Assembly: GCA_949358305.1 (NCBI GenBank)
Contig: OX442317.1
Coordinates: forward strand, 11,598,186-11,662,185
From: Strigamia acuminata
Taxonomy: Eukaryota; Arthropoda; Chilopoda; Geophilomorpha; Linotaeniidae
DNA length: 64,000 bases
Direction: 5' to 3'
The position numbers and the translations under genes are program-made. This document shows positions 52,230 to 62,709 of the stretch, piece by piece. The notes below the pieces were generated by a model that did no database searches, was not told the DNA's origin, and saw nothing but the letters and a program-made list of their open reading frames with translations. How positions within the stretch are numbered: position 1 is the first letter of the stretch; each line of letters opens with the position of its first letter.

Positions 52230-53425
52230 CTACTTTTTACAGCGTTTAGTTGAAGGCAAAATGTCATAAAATATCATTTCATCATTCCAACAGCGGCGCT
52301 GGAAGAAACAATGGTTACAGTTCACATTTCTGTGTACTTGACCAATGGGCAACTTATACCTGCATCTGAAACATGGTCCGAACAACAACATATTTAAAGT
52401 TTCTTTGGTCCGGTAGCTAGAAAAGAAACAACAGTCTTATCATTTGCCAAGCTCAACTGCTCGTGTTATGTGGTCATAAATGAAACCATGCTGTACCAAT
52501 TCTCAGGGTGCTTTTTGTCTACTGTGTCACAACCTGTTTCATCTCTTGTCTCAAAAATTATTTCTTCTTCCGGTTTTGAACCGTCATCAGGCTGTAATTC
52601 TAATAAACAACTAAAAAAAATAAAAATATTTGCTGGTCAGTTTACATTTGATACCATGAACAGTGTAAGCTGTGTAGCTTGGACATAGGACGGGTTCCAC
52701 AAACTTGTCTGATCTAGAAAATGTCTGTTCTATTGGGGGGGTATACGCTCTCTGGTCCGGACAAATGCCACATGTCAAGACTGGAGAGTTAGAGAAAATC
52801 AATTTCCGCTGCATTCAAACAATTCAAAAAAAAATTAATTTTTTAATAAAAAACACGAAAAATTAAATTAAAAATAGTTTATTGCCAAGTTCGTAAGGGC
52901 TTAAAACCGAAATTTGTGCTAATGGGTAGTACAAATGCAAAGTACCACTAAAAATACGTAATGTCTACATTTGTGCACCTGGCGTAACGGTACCTTTAAC
53001 TCTAATTTTCTTTCCAACCCTTGTGAATCTGCAATAAATTAATAGTTTATTTAAATTTTAGTGTCTTTATTTCTTTGCAATTTATTTTATTATAAAATCG
53101 GCATTTTTTTTGTTTTTCCGGTCTACACAGCGATTTTTCCTATACGGGACGCATTGGTTTGTCCGGACTCCGGAAGGGGGGCTGTCCGGACCAAAGAGCA
53201 AATTTTGCATTGGTCTTTACTACCGGTAATTGGGTCCGGGTCCGTGCAAACCTGTCCGGACGATGCTATGTCCATGACACACGGCTTACACAGTATGCGC
53301 ATTTATAACCTGTCACATATTTTTTTTCCATCTTGCAATCTTGGATCATACGAATACCCGCAAATTGTGCATGCCAAGCCATCAATTTCTCCAAAAAATC
53401 TAAACTTAATTGCTGTTTTATCCAT
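52230..53425 (-). CDS. Possible small zinc-binding host protein (3 exons, ~138 aa)
   Basis: Minus-strand exons 53425-53310, 52610-52497 and 52416-52230 join with GT/AG borders (GACAG|GTTATA; TTTTTTTTAG|; TTG|GTACAG; TTTCTTTTCTAG|) and matching phase 2. Exon 1 carries CTICGYSYDP and ends near KKICD; exon 2 starts with a Cys and is acidic; exon 3 has GPCFRCRYK and, further on, CNHCFFQRRCW, before TAG. The Cys pairs suggest one or two zinc sites, perhaps RING-like, but no family is recognised. The large first intron contains an inverted, diverged copy of sequence around exon 1 (near 52650-52700). Needs transcript evidence; this is a prediction from splice signals and phase only. Confidence 0.4.
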
Positions 53426-53480
53426 TTTAATGTTGTCCTTGAAGCGATCGATTGATTCATTCAACACAACTTAAAAAAAA

Positions 53481-54769
53481 ACTGAATATTTGAATCTAAG
53501 TTTTAGTATAAGATTTTCCACATAATAGTATATCGGGGCATTTAAACATAGCCAGCAGCCTTCGAGATCTCAAACACGGCCAAAATGTAGCAATTTTGCC
53601 GTGCCAGGCGAAACATTTAAACATGACTGGCAACAATTCAAACCCTGCAGACATATTGGAAGTTAACGTCAGTCAATGTCACCAGAGGAATGTTTGGCGC
53701 GTGCGTCCGAATACATATGACGGACAAAATTAATAGTACAGCCTATCAGAGTGCATTTGTATAATGCTTTGTTGTATTTAACCATTTGCTTTATAATGAA
53801 TAAAACCACTTGTTATTCCATTAACCTACTGATTGTTTCGTGCCGAAGATTTACAACAAGATATTTTATGCAAAATTCCGCAAGGTGCATCTACAAATCA
53901 TTCCCACAGATTAATTCTTCAGAACTCTGCAGGGGGGGCATTTGCAGAGTTGAAACTGTATAATTACATACTTGTGTAGATTAACCTTGCAGAAATGTGC
54001 CAAATTCTGCATAAAAGCACACCGAATTACCGCTGATGGGTTTGCAGGAATGGCTGCACTGAGTTTCCTTGGTCCTGCAGAATCCTGCATGACAATTATT
54101 TATGAGAAACACCATAAAAAAAATCACAATTATATAAACCTAAATATAAAAACTTAGAATTTATTATTATTTGTGATTTTTTATGGGTTTAATAAACATA
54201 AATACGAAAGAAATCAACTAAATCATTGAAACAAACTATTCAATTCTGTTTGGGTATAGATTTTTGTATATTTTAGACAATTATTAATTAATTTCTTCTT
54301 TTCTTGTTATCCATGTTATATCTACAAATAATCAAGTTATTGCTTTGTATTGATGTTGTTAGTGACCTTAATTTTAATTGGTCACACACTATTAGAATTC
54401 CTTCCTCTCTCCCGTGAGCAATATACAAAACATTTAAACACACAGACAATAACATCAGGTGGTTAATGAGGTCATGACATTTTTGAATGCAGTTAATGTC
54501 TTGATTTTTTTTGAAATTTAAAGTTTTAAATAAAAATAGCTACATTTAAAAAAATCCACTACACTTGGGAAACTGAGTGGAATGAAAATCTAAATACAAA
54601 TGTATACGGTGCTGATTTAATTGACTACCAATTACTGAAAACATTTTGATATACAAGTATGTATATATATTCTGTTCATGGGGCTACTGTCACTTTCATT
54701 TTGTTCAGGAATATTGGAGTATCCCTCGTCTAACAAACATTCTACTAGCGCATGCTTTCCAGTTTAACA
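53481..54769. other. Gene-free region upstream of CPEB
   Basis: No gene supported. At about 53860-54090 there are several TGCAGAATTCTGCA-like inverted segments that suggest a small decayed DNA element. The rest is AT-rich. Confidence 0.4.
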
Positions 54770-56548
54770 ATGCAATCGAAATACTTTTCACCACCAAGTT
54801 TATCGAACGCAATATTGTTTGACAAGACTAGGTAAATATTATCTTTTAACAATGTATGAGATCAACGCCATTCATTCAAATATTTTTTTAAGGAAAAAAA
54901 AAAACAGGTTAGATCAAGATTTACCCATCAGTGACATGATTATGAAGAAGTGTGATGAAGAAAGACCTATTTTCCCAGCAGACATCGATGGCGACAGAAA
55001 AAGAGAAAGTCTTTCAGAACGTATAGTAAGAACAACTTATATCTAAACATTTTAATCAACAAGAATAACTGGATAAAACCTTTTATTTATTCAGAATAGG
55101 ATATTGCTGAGCTCGGGTTGGCAAGCTCTACCACCATCAACTGACACTAATAGTGCTATCAGAGGTAAGATTGAACATGTGAATGTATTCATTAATCTTT
55201 TCATAGATCATTATTTGAAAAACGGAACTTCCATTACGATGTCTGATTCAAACAAACTTGACACAATCGGAAATTCCATTATTATGCCTAATTCAAATAA
55301 CTTTGACCCAACTGGAACTTCCATTCTCATGCCTCATACTGCCAACAATTTTGAAATAACCAGAAAAGGTACAAAATTAATCTACACATTGATAGTCAGA
55401 GTTAAAATTTTATTTCAAAATTGGCTCTTTCAGATTTTCGCGATGACAGCTATATTTGGAATGGCGAGATTCTATGTCAATTAAACGTTAACAAAACTTA
55501 TTCAAAACAAATTTTCATTGGAGGTCTTCCTCTTGATGTCACAGATGGTAACAATTATTAGAGCGTTGAATAAAACATGTTTTATTCTGAGATTAGAGTT
55601 CTGTATGGAATTTTAATTACCTTTTTATACCTTAGATGTGTTAACGATTGCATTCAATCAGTTTAAAATAGATCAAATTAATTGGCCAGGAATAAATGAA
55701 AGTCGCACAAGAGGTAAGACATCAAATTGAAGTTTGGTTTATTTCTTTTAAATTATCATGCAGGTTATACTTATATTGTGTTCAAATCTGCAAAACACGT
55801 CAAAGATCTTTTGGGACAATGTGTTTACTACGACAAAAACTGGTATTATCCAATCTCAAGTCCACAAGCGACAAAGTTTGTATGTATCAAACAGTCCAGA
55901 CATTTTTAAACTACTATACTATAATTTATTACAAACAGGTTCAGATAGTTCCATGGATAAAAGAAAACTGTGTTTATCCTCAATGCACACCTCTAGTGCT
56001 AGATGTAAAGCTAACAGCTTTCATATGTGGAATTCATGGAACATTCACTGCACAAGGAATATATGAAATTATGAATGAGCTTTTTGAATGCGTTTCTTAT
56101 GTTGTGTATAATACAAACAAGGAAGATTATCCAAATGGTTGGTATGAAACATGAAAAGTCCAATTTTTTCTTTATGATGTTTTAAATTGTTAGGAACAGC
56201 GAATGTGGGATTCAGTGACCGGCTATCATTTATGAAAGCAATCACCGCGACCTCTTTTATAATCAAGACAGCTAAGATTATGAAAAAAGTGATTAAATAA
56301 ATAGAAATATGTTTAACAACTTATGTATCGAATAATAATTATTTTTTTAGATACTAGTGTTTCCATATCTGGAAAACTCCTTATGTTCAATGTGCAAAGA
56401 TAAAAATGGACTTTATTTTTGTCGGGACATTTTATGTTTCAACTATTTTTGTAAGTCTTGTTGGAAAAAACATCACGCATCCTGGGCGTTGAACCATCAT
56501 AAGCAGATTATGTTTATTAACAAACGTACAACAGTACGTGACGACTAA
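54770..56548 (+). CDS. CPEB-type RNA-binding protein (10 exons, ~408 aa)
   Basis: Exons: 54770-54831, 54893-55025, 55095-55164, 55207-55368, 55434-55547, 55636-55713, 55764-55879, 55939-56137, 56194-56288 and 56351-56548. All have GT/AG borders and phases match. RRM1 has QIFIGGLPLDV and GYTYIVFK; RRM2 has VQIVPW followed by LTAFICGIHGTF and NGTANVGFSD. The last exon holds the CPEB zinc domain (C-x2-C, C-x4-C and C-x2-C followed by two His). CPEB proteins bind U-rich elements in mRNA 3' ends and control polyadenylation and translation. The N-terminal region is short, with a repeated (G)TSI.MP.S/NN motif in exon 4. Introns are only 42-88 bases. The sequence is divergent from common CPEBs. A clear animal gene; the first exon choice is tentative. 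Confidence 0.85.
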
Positions 56549-56744
56549 AGTGCACGGGTGTCCATTACATTTATAATTTGAACTAGATAATTATGTTAGA
56601 ACTAACTATTTCATAGAAATTTTTCGATGACAAACGAAAATCATTATTTATATATATTTTATATGAACTCTAAGTGGTGGTTTATAATTTTTTTTATGAT
56701 GTTGTTCAAATAAATTAATAAAGTAAAATCTTGTAAATGTTTCT

Positions 56745-57461
56745 TCACATTTCAAAAGACGCTGATGGCATTTTGTTTACAGCTTCCCATTCAAGTGCAG
56801 ATCCTAGTAAAAGTAATTTTGTTAATGAACATTTCGAGAAGTGTACATTTGAACCGTGCTTGCAAGCGAAATCGTGAAGTGGACAAAACATTGTGAATTT
56901 ATTGTGCACGTAAGGGAACGTCATTTGCATCGTATAGGGTTCAAATTGCGTTGTGCGTTCGTGATAGAAAGTCAAATACTTTCCTTTGTTTACAAATTTA
57001 CGCTGAATGGCAATTTCTCCAACGGCGTCAAACCCGTCAAACACTAAGTTAATAAATTGACCGATTATTTCGTCCATATAGCTTATTTCTAGTATGGTAT
57101 CATCTTCATTTGTCCCCACCATTCTAAGAATGAATTGTTCAAATATATTTCTAGATTCAGTTATTAATTCCATCTGGGAAAAAGTTTTCACACTGGGGCG
57201 ATTAGGTGCTGATATTCGCAATCCCACGCGAGCTAAATCTACTCTAGAAATATTTTTAGATCGTAATTTACCATACATTGGTTTCTTGGGAACAATAAGT
57301 ATGTTAGACTCAATTTCCGCGATGCATAATTCAACAAAGTAAATGTATTGGCTTTTTTCTTGATTGATCAACACCGTATCAATATTTGTAGAATCAGGGG
57401 TTGGATTTTCCCATCTGTTTATGTTTTTCCATATGTAAACACCAGTAATTAAACACCGCAT
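56745..57461 (-). CDS. Virus-type protein of unknown function (238 aa)
   Basis: Intronless frame from ATG 57461, mixed alpha/beta composition, no membrane helix apart from a modestly hydrophobic start. A C-x6-C pair (CPLHDFAC) and a third Cys lie near the C-terminus. No family recognised. The stop codon is less than 200 bases from the CPEB stop, so host and virus-type genes are directly adjacent and convergent here. It is divergent from the small gene at 57608. Confidence 0.65.
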   Translation of the reverse strand: MRCLITGVYIWKNINRWENPTPDSTNIDTVLINQEKSQYIYFVELCIAEIESNILIVPKKPMYGKLRSKNISRVDLARVGLRISAPNRPSVKTFSQMELITESRNIFEQFILRMVGTNEDDTILEISYMDEIIGQFINLVFDGFDAVGEIAIQRKFVNKGKYLTFYHERTTQFEPYTMQMTFPYVHNKFTMFCPLHDFACKHGSNVHFSKCSLTKLLLLGSALEWEAVNKMPSASFEM

Positions 57462-57607
57462 CGTTAACTTCAGAGAAAATTAAAAGCAATAAATGTGTCT
57501 TTGTTGTTCCTTTTTTAAATAAAAAAAATTGCAAACCAGCTTTTATATACAAACATGCATTAAAATTAATTAAATAATTTAATATATTTAAAAAATAATA
57601 AAAGCTT

Positions 57608-57904
57608 ATGTCTAATGTAAATATCGGATTGTGCTTGAATCCAATTAAAACACATTTTTTCTACGATTTACCAAAGGAAGGCCTCCACCGTTGCAGCATA
57701 TGTAATTATAAACAAATTATACGTCTTTTTTTAACGAGTGAAGATGTGTGTACTTTTCGTAACTGTACATGTTATAAAAATCAAAGCTTACGTATTTGTT
57801 TAAAAAAAATTAAATTTAAGTTGAAACAACATAGTTTCCCACGGAATTGTTTTTATCTAAACAGAAAAAAATTGAATAAAAAAATTAATTTGTGTTTGAG
57901 ATAA
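57608..57904 (+). CDS. Small Cys-rich basic protein (98 aa)
   Basis: ATG after TTTAAAAAATAATAAAAGCTT. Residues about 28-55 contain CSIC, then C-x5-C-x-C (CTFRNCTC), suggesting one zinc site; the C-terminal 40 residues are very rich in Lys and Arg. A nucleic-acid-binding role is plausible. No family recognised. First of four same-direction genes leading to the primase/helicase. Confidence 0.55.
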   Translation: MSNVNIGLCLNPIKTHFFYDLPKEGLHRCSICNYKQIIRLFLTSEDVCTFRNCTCYKNQSLRICLKKIKFKLKQHSFPRNCFYLNRKKLNKKINLCLR

Positions 57905-57940
57905 AATTTCAAATACATTTATTTAGTTAGATTTCTCATA

Positions 57941-58144
57941 ATGATAACAAATTTAATTTTATTTAGTTTATATAATACATTTCTTTATTATTTACTGATT
58001 ACCTCTATTGATAAAATATTATTATGGAATGGGACTTCTGTATCACTCACAGGTGTTAAAGAAGTCAACAAAAAAGTATACGAGTCATTTCCTTTAGTAT
58101 CAACTATATTAAATGAATGGACCAAACAATTCAATTCAACATAA
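57941..58144 (+). CDS. Small membrane protein (67 aa)
   Basis: ATG 36 bases after the previous stop. Residues about 3-25 are hydrophobic (LILFSLYNTFLYYLLITSI), followed by a polar tail with NGTS and a C-terminal NST. Short, so moderate confidence; position within a tight same-strand gene run supports it. Confidence 0.45.
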   Translation: MITNLILFSLYNTFLYYLLITSIDKILLWNGTSVSLTGVKEVNKKVYESFPLVSTILNEWTKQFNST

Positions 58145-58153
58145 TACATCTAT

Positions 58154-58678
58154 ATGAAACAGCCAGCTGCAAATTCGTATTGTCCTAGCGTCACCTCAGT
58201 AATTAAATTAAATCGAATACGATGTCGCGTACCTGTTTTTACCATCGCAATGGGTAAAACAAAAATATATAAAATTAGAATAAATGATGTAATGACGAAT
58301 TTGCTGTCGACTGACGAATTATTTCGAAAAGAGTTTGTGGCGGATTGTATTTTAAATCAAAATCCTAGTTCCAATAGTACAAGTAAATTAATAGACATTA
58401 AGATCACAAACATTGGTTTTAGCAAACACGCTAATTATGGACGAACTGATGAAACCATAATGGTAGTCACGTTTAATCCTGTTTATCTCAAAGTTAATTC
58501 TTTTGTAACCAGTATCAAATACCTGTACCATCATGGATACATCACTATAAATCGGACATATCTTGTTCCTATTGCAATATGCACCTGCCGTTACCAGACA
58601 AAGCAATTCCATTTCTGCGATATGGTGTTTCATCATAAAAAAATATTAAAAAATCTTGTAAAAAAAAAATCTTCTTAA
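58154..58678 (+). CDS. Virus-type protein of unknown function (174 aa)
   Basis: Begins nine bases after the preceding stop codon. An internal Met 33 residues in (MGKTKIYKIRIND) is a possible alternative start. The product looks beta-rich with scattered Cys (ICTCRYQ, FCDMVFHH) and a Lys-rich C-terminus. No family recognised. It lies 71 bases before the primase/helicase and may belong to the same expression group. Confidence 0.6.
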   Translation: MKQPAANSYCPSVTSVIKLNRIRCRVPVFTIAMGKTKIYKIRINDVMTNLLSTDELFRKEFVADCILNQNPSSNSTSKLIDIKITNIGFSKHANYGRTDETIMVVTFNPVYLKVNSFVTSIKYLYHHGYITINRTYLVPIAICTCRYQTKQFHFCDMVFHHKKILKNLVKKKSS

Positions 58679-58749
58679 TGTTAAACTGTAATATTAAAAT
58701 TAATGGAAATATCTAATTGCATTATGTAATTAAATGATCATAAGTATAC

Positions 58750-61605
58750 ATGTCAACAAAGTACATTTCATTTAATAAAAAAATGGGTGTTGATCAGGTA
58801 CGTATTGTTGATTGTACATTGAATAAAGACGAGTTTAATTTTAATAATTCGAAATATGTCCCATTCGTTGGAACTAAATGTCACAAATCGACAAAAAAGG
58901 AAGAATTTCATTTATTTCCATACCATTTTATGGGTATTCGTGATACATTTCATCACAAGTTTACAGACAACACCGATTTTATAACTTCTTATAACAAAAT
59001 GGTACTAGATTCCTATTTACCGTCCACAACAGTTGTTTTAAGCCTGTACTATGCTAATTATCACGAAATAGTCATCGATGTCGACACAAAGGAGGACCTC
59101 GATGAACAATGCCATCAAGACATCGAAAATACAATAACTTCCTTATTGTTTACATTGTTAAAAAACGTAGAAAGCGTTTCCGTGTATTGTCTGTGTAAAT
59201 ATGGTGGAACATCAAAAGGACGAGGGTTACACATTCATGTCACAGGAATTTATTTATCGAGAATCGATAACTTGGTCTTACTGCAATACTTACTAAAAAA
59301 CACAGTCCGGGATGCGAAATGGACGCTCGACGTCTCAATCAGAAACTGGCCATTACCGTTTTCGTCTAAATCTGGTAACATTAGTGACGTTTATTTTCCA
59401 TATCGCGTGTACTACACTTCGCCTAATAACACCGTTCCCATCACAACGTTTTCGAAAAGCGATTATATAAACACGTTCATTAATGTGGTGGCAACTGACG
59501 TCTCATCCGTGTGGTCTTTCGATACGAAATATTTCTCCCATGACGGCAATTCGACCATGGACGATTGCTACGAACCGATTTTTTATACAAATTGGCCAAA
59601 ACAGTCGATAGGTAAGGTGTGCAGTGCACTCAGACCGTACGATAAACAAAATGAAGAACTGATTTTTGAATTTCGTCAGACACATTACAATTATTGTTTT
59701 CAGCCTAAACCTTTTCTCGAGTACCCTTGGGGTAAACACCCACATCAAGAATCAGAGAAATCTGATGTTATCAAAGACTTCGAGGATCACATTTTACCCA
59801 TTAACACAAACATTTTAAGATATTATGGGAATTTAGCAGTCAACAATAGCTATAAAATCCTCTATGCTTTATTGTCGTATTACGAACTTGATTTGGATAA
59901 AGTGAATGACATCATTTCATACTTGGGAATTCGTGATTTGTTAGATATTTTTGATGCGACTAAACTTTATCACGTATGTAAAAACAAAGCTGCCATTTCA
60001 TCCTTACTCGTTGATGTCTTTAATTACAATAGCAATAAAAGTAAACCTATTGATAAATCATGCAGCTGTATAAAGGTTTACTACGGTCGCGAGTCTCTAA
60101 GTGAGATAGTCATTGATTTCATTAGCGAAAAGAATGTACCCATAGAAGAATTAATTCCATACATTACACCAATAGTAATGAACGGTGAAAAATTGATGTA
60201 TTACATTAAAAGTAAATGGCATTTTTGTGGCAACAGACAATTAGCAAATATTTTACATTTATGCGCATTGAAATTTGTCATTGTCCAAAAATGTCTAGCC
60301 CAACAAAAGAAAAATGAAGATAATACTGTAGTCGATGAGGTTTACGATCTTGATGACACTGATCAACAGAATTACAAAGAAAAGACGCACACCAAAAAAA
60401 CATCCGAAAAAGGAGAAATTCTAAATTTTGTCAATGTTTCAAAATTATTTTGGCAGGATTTCACACCATTAAATTTACATAGCTCCATGTTTGCTTTAAA
60501 CGATCACATAGTTTTCGATTATCAAATAAAAAAAGCAGTAACCGTGTTACCATTGTTTCACGTTAGTACTAAATCAAATCTATCTTATTCAGAAATGAAA
60601 AACGTTCTCGAATTTACCTACGAACAAAAAGATGTGTATTTTAAAGAACATGCCAGAGCCCGGACCGAATGGTGTAATGTCACGGTATTTATTTCAAAAA
60701 TATGTAAACAAAACGATGAGTTTAGCGATTTTTTGATAGATATTCTTTGCGACATAATCATGGGTAAAACGATGAAAATTATTTTATATTTACACGGGGC
60801 ATCTGCTAATAATGGAAAAACTACATTCCTAAAAATATTACAGAACCTTTTTGGTGAAATGTTGTGTTACGTGTCACACAGAACAATGCAAAAAGGTATG
60901 GCAGAAACAAACAACGATTTATTGTTAGCTTCCATGTCTAAAGTCATGGTTGTGGATGAGATCTGTTCCAATTCGAAATTAAATACATCGATGATAAAAA
61001 TGTTAACTGGAAACTCTGCAGCATATGTACGGGGTATTTACGAATCGGGAAATCGTGTTGAATTTAATGGTATGCTAGTGTTGGCAGGTAATGGGCTACC
61101 AAACATGGAATATACAGAAGCTATAATAAAAAGATTGATTATTTTTCCATTCTCTGCGTCTTTTACACCCCACGCCAACGAAGTAAACGAAAAAAAACAC
61201 GTATATAAAGCGGTTGAATTCGGCAATACAGATTATCATTTATTAGCAAAGGAATTGTATAGCTTATGTCATGCAAGAATAATAATTTCTATGCAAGATG
61301 ACATTTTGAGAGAGTTACAAATACCGTCCAAGTTAATAAAATTTAAGAACGATATTGTAAACAGTCTAGACGGTATCGAGGCTAAACTTATGCAAATGCA
61401 TTTAACAGAAAGCGATTGTGAGCAGCATTTTGTTACATACGACTCAATTAAGCGCACAGTGGGTGATTACAATCAATCAAATAAGGTTAAACTAGACGCA
61501 TTTGAATTTCTGGAGAATCTAAAAAGAAGATTTCCTTTTAATGAAGAAAAACAATGCATTTATAAATTAATTAGTGAAAAGAACACTGAGTCCTTCAATT
61601 GGTAA
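58750..61605 (+). CDS. Primase/superfamily 3 helicase (D5-like, 951 aa)
   Basis: The N-terminal half looks like an archaeo-eukaryotic primase: Asp110-x-Asp112 in VIDVDTK and the later H-x-H in GLHIHV (His161, His163) at normal spacing. The C-terminal half is a superfamily 3 ATPase: Walker A GASANNGKTT (Lys690), Walker B MVVDE (Asp736-Glu737), and the following motif with Asn in LAGNGLPNM near residue 780, then a conserved arginine region (IIKRLIIFPF). Primase-helicase fusions of this kind (poxvirus D5 type) unwind DNA and lay primers at viral forks. No zinc finger is obvious in it; the separate CHC2 protein at 9257 could fill that role. Intact, intronless. Confidence 0.9.
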   Translation: MSTKYISFNKKMGVDQVRIVDCTLNKDEFNFNNSKYVPFVGTKCHKSTKKEEFHLFPYHFMGIRDTFHHKFTDNTDFITSYNKMVLDSYLPSTTVVLSLYYANYHEIVIDVDTKEDLDEQCHQDIENTITSLLFTLLKNVESVSVYCLCKYGGTSKGRGLHIHVTGIYLSRIDNLVLLQYLLKNTVRDAKWTLDVSIRNWPLPFSSKSGNISDVYFPYRVYYTSPNNTVPITTFSKSDYINTFINVVATDVSSVWSFDTKYFSHDGNSTMDDCYEPIFYTNWPKQSIGKVCSALRPYDKQNEELIFEFRQTHYNYCFQPKPFLEYPWGKHPHQESEKSDVIKDFEDHILPINTNILRYYGNLAVNNSYKILYALLSYYELDLDKVNDIISYLGIRDLLDIFDATKLYHVCKNKAAISSLLVDVFNYNSNKSKPIDKSCSCIKVYYGRESLSEIVIDFISEKNVPIEELIPYITPIVMNGEKLMYYIKSKWHFCGNRQLANILHLCALKFVIVQKCLAQQKKNEDNTVVDEVYDLDDTDQQNYKEKTHTKKTSEKGEILNFVNVSKLFWQDFTPLNLHSSMFALNDHIVFDYQIKKAVTVLPLFHVSTKSNLSYSEMKNVLEFTYEQKDVYFKEHARARTEWCNVTVFISKICKQNDEFSDFLIDILCDIIMGKTMKIILYLHGASANNGKTTFLKILQNLFGEMLCYVSHRTMQKGMAETNNDLLLASMSKVMVVDEICSNSKLNTSMIKMLTGNSAAYVRGIYESGNRVEFNGMLVLAGNGLPNMEYTEAIIKRLIIFPFSASFTPHANEVNEKKHVYKAVEFGNTDYHLLAKELYSLCHARIIISMQDDILRELQIPSKLIKFKNDIVNSLDGIEAKLMQMHLTESDCEQHFVTYDSIKRTVGDYNQSNKVKLDAFEFLENLKRRFPFNEEKQCIYKLISEKNTESFNW

Positions 61606-61781
61606 TCAAATTGTTTTTATTATACTTGATTTACAGACACATTGTGATTTACAGACATACCATAGCAATGTGTTTGAAGGAAGTTTATGGATTATATAAG
61701 AATGAGATTAACAAGATTAGATACACAAAGGAGATTAACAAGAGATTTAAAGATTTCAAATACGGCTGTCTGCCACATTGG

Positions 61782-62312
61782 TCACTCATATTTGTCGTGT
61801 TTCAAAATTGCAGGTGTCTTAGGATGGTCTTCATCCTCCAGAAATACAGTATATTTAGTTTGGCCATTTTTAGATCCCACTGTTGTCTTGGAATAATCTA
61901 CAGAGTCCACAATTGCATTATTTTCTGATCCATCAAGAGGCATGGTGTCTGTAGGCGGCATTTTGTTTAAAGGGTTGTAGCTCGGTGTTTTGTTGACGGA
62001 ATGCAGCAACGGTCCTGATTGTGACTCATCGAAACAAACTAGGATAGATGGGCTCCAAAAAATGTGATGTATTAGCGGTATAGATGCTATAACCAATACC
62101 ATAAACGAGTAGCGTGCAAGAATCGTTAATATACCAAACGATAGCTCCGTTTCTGTACCAACACTCGATGGCTTCGTTTCTCTACCAACACTCGGGTCTT
62201 TATCTGCATCTGGTAACACATAGTCATCCTTTACTGCCACTGGCTCTATCTTCTTAACTCTATGCTTCAAAGTATCCAAATCATCTTCAAGTTTTGGTTG
62301 TTTTTTTTGCAT
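61782..62312 (-). CDS. Single-pass membrane protein (176 aa), origin unclear
   Basis: ATG at 62312. Residues 1-65 are charged (coiled-coil-like start, then Asp/Lys/Thr-rich), residues about 67-88 are hydrophobic (RYSFMVLVIASIPLIHHIF), and residues 89-176 are polar, Ser/Thr/Pro-rich. The DNA is GC-richer than the virus-type genes beside it and lacks their leader type. It could be a host exon, a gene captured by the virus, or a younger gene. No family recognised. Confidence 0.45.
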   Translation of the reverse strand: MQKKQPKLEDDLDTLKHRVKKIEPVAVKDDYVLPDADKDPSVGRETKPSSVGTETELSFGILTILARYSFMVLVIASIPLIHHIFWSPSILVCFDESQSGPLLHSVNKTPSYNPLNKMPPTDTMPLDGSENNAIVDSVDYSKTTVGSKNGQTKYTVFLEDEDHPKTPAILKHDKYE

Positions 62313-62709
62313 AGTTGCTGAGGCTAATATACCAACTGCAGTATGTCTAATACTGAAGAGATTATAAAACGGTATGTACCGATCGGTCTCTATATACTCC
62401 TTGTTGATGTTTTGATTTAGGAATAATTAATTTAAAAATAAAATAATTATCATTTGAATAAAATTTGGAAATATTTATTACATTATTATTTTACGGTTAT
62501 GACATGATAAACTGCTACTACGGATAGATTAGCTGTTTGAATAGACGTTATTCCGATTAAATCATTTAATGCCAGCTTTTTGAATTTTTAAACAAATTGA
62601 TAAGCGATTCTTATTATTATTATTGAGAATTAAACATTTGATATTACTATTACATTCGTAACTTAATAATAATTCAATTGCCAACAGTCATTCAGAATCA
62701 TCCAGCATT
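62313..62709. other. AT-rich intergenic region
   Basis: Divergent spacer between the minus-strand membrane-protein gene and the gene at 62710; presumably contains both promoters. Nothing specific seen. Confidence 0.35.

Noticed and set aside
52611-53460. WD-repeat-like fragment (SVSCVAWT) on the plus strand
   Set aside because: The match is short, followed at once by a stop, and is explained by an inverted copy of sequence near the zinc-type exon.
55696-56154. 152-residue single-frame ORF as a complete gene
   Set aside because: It mixes exon and intron sequence of the CPEB gene; splice signals and phase support the multi-exon model.
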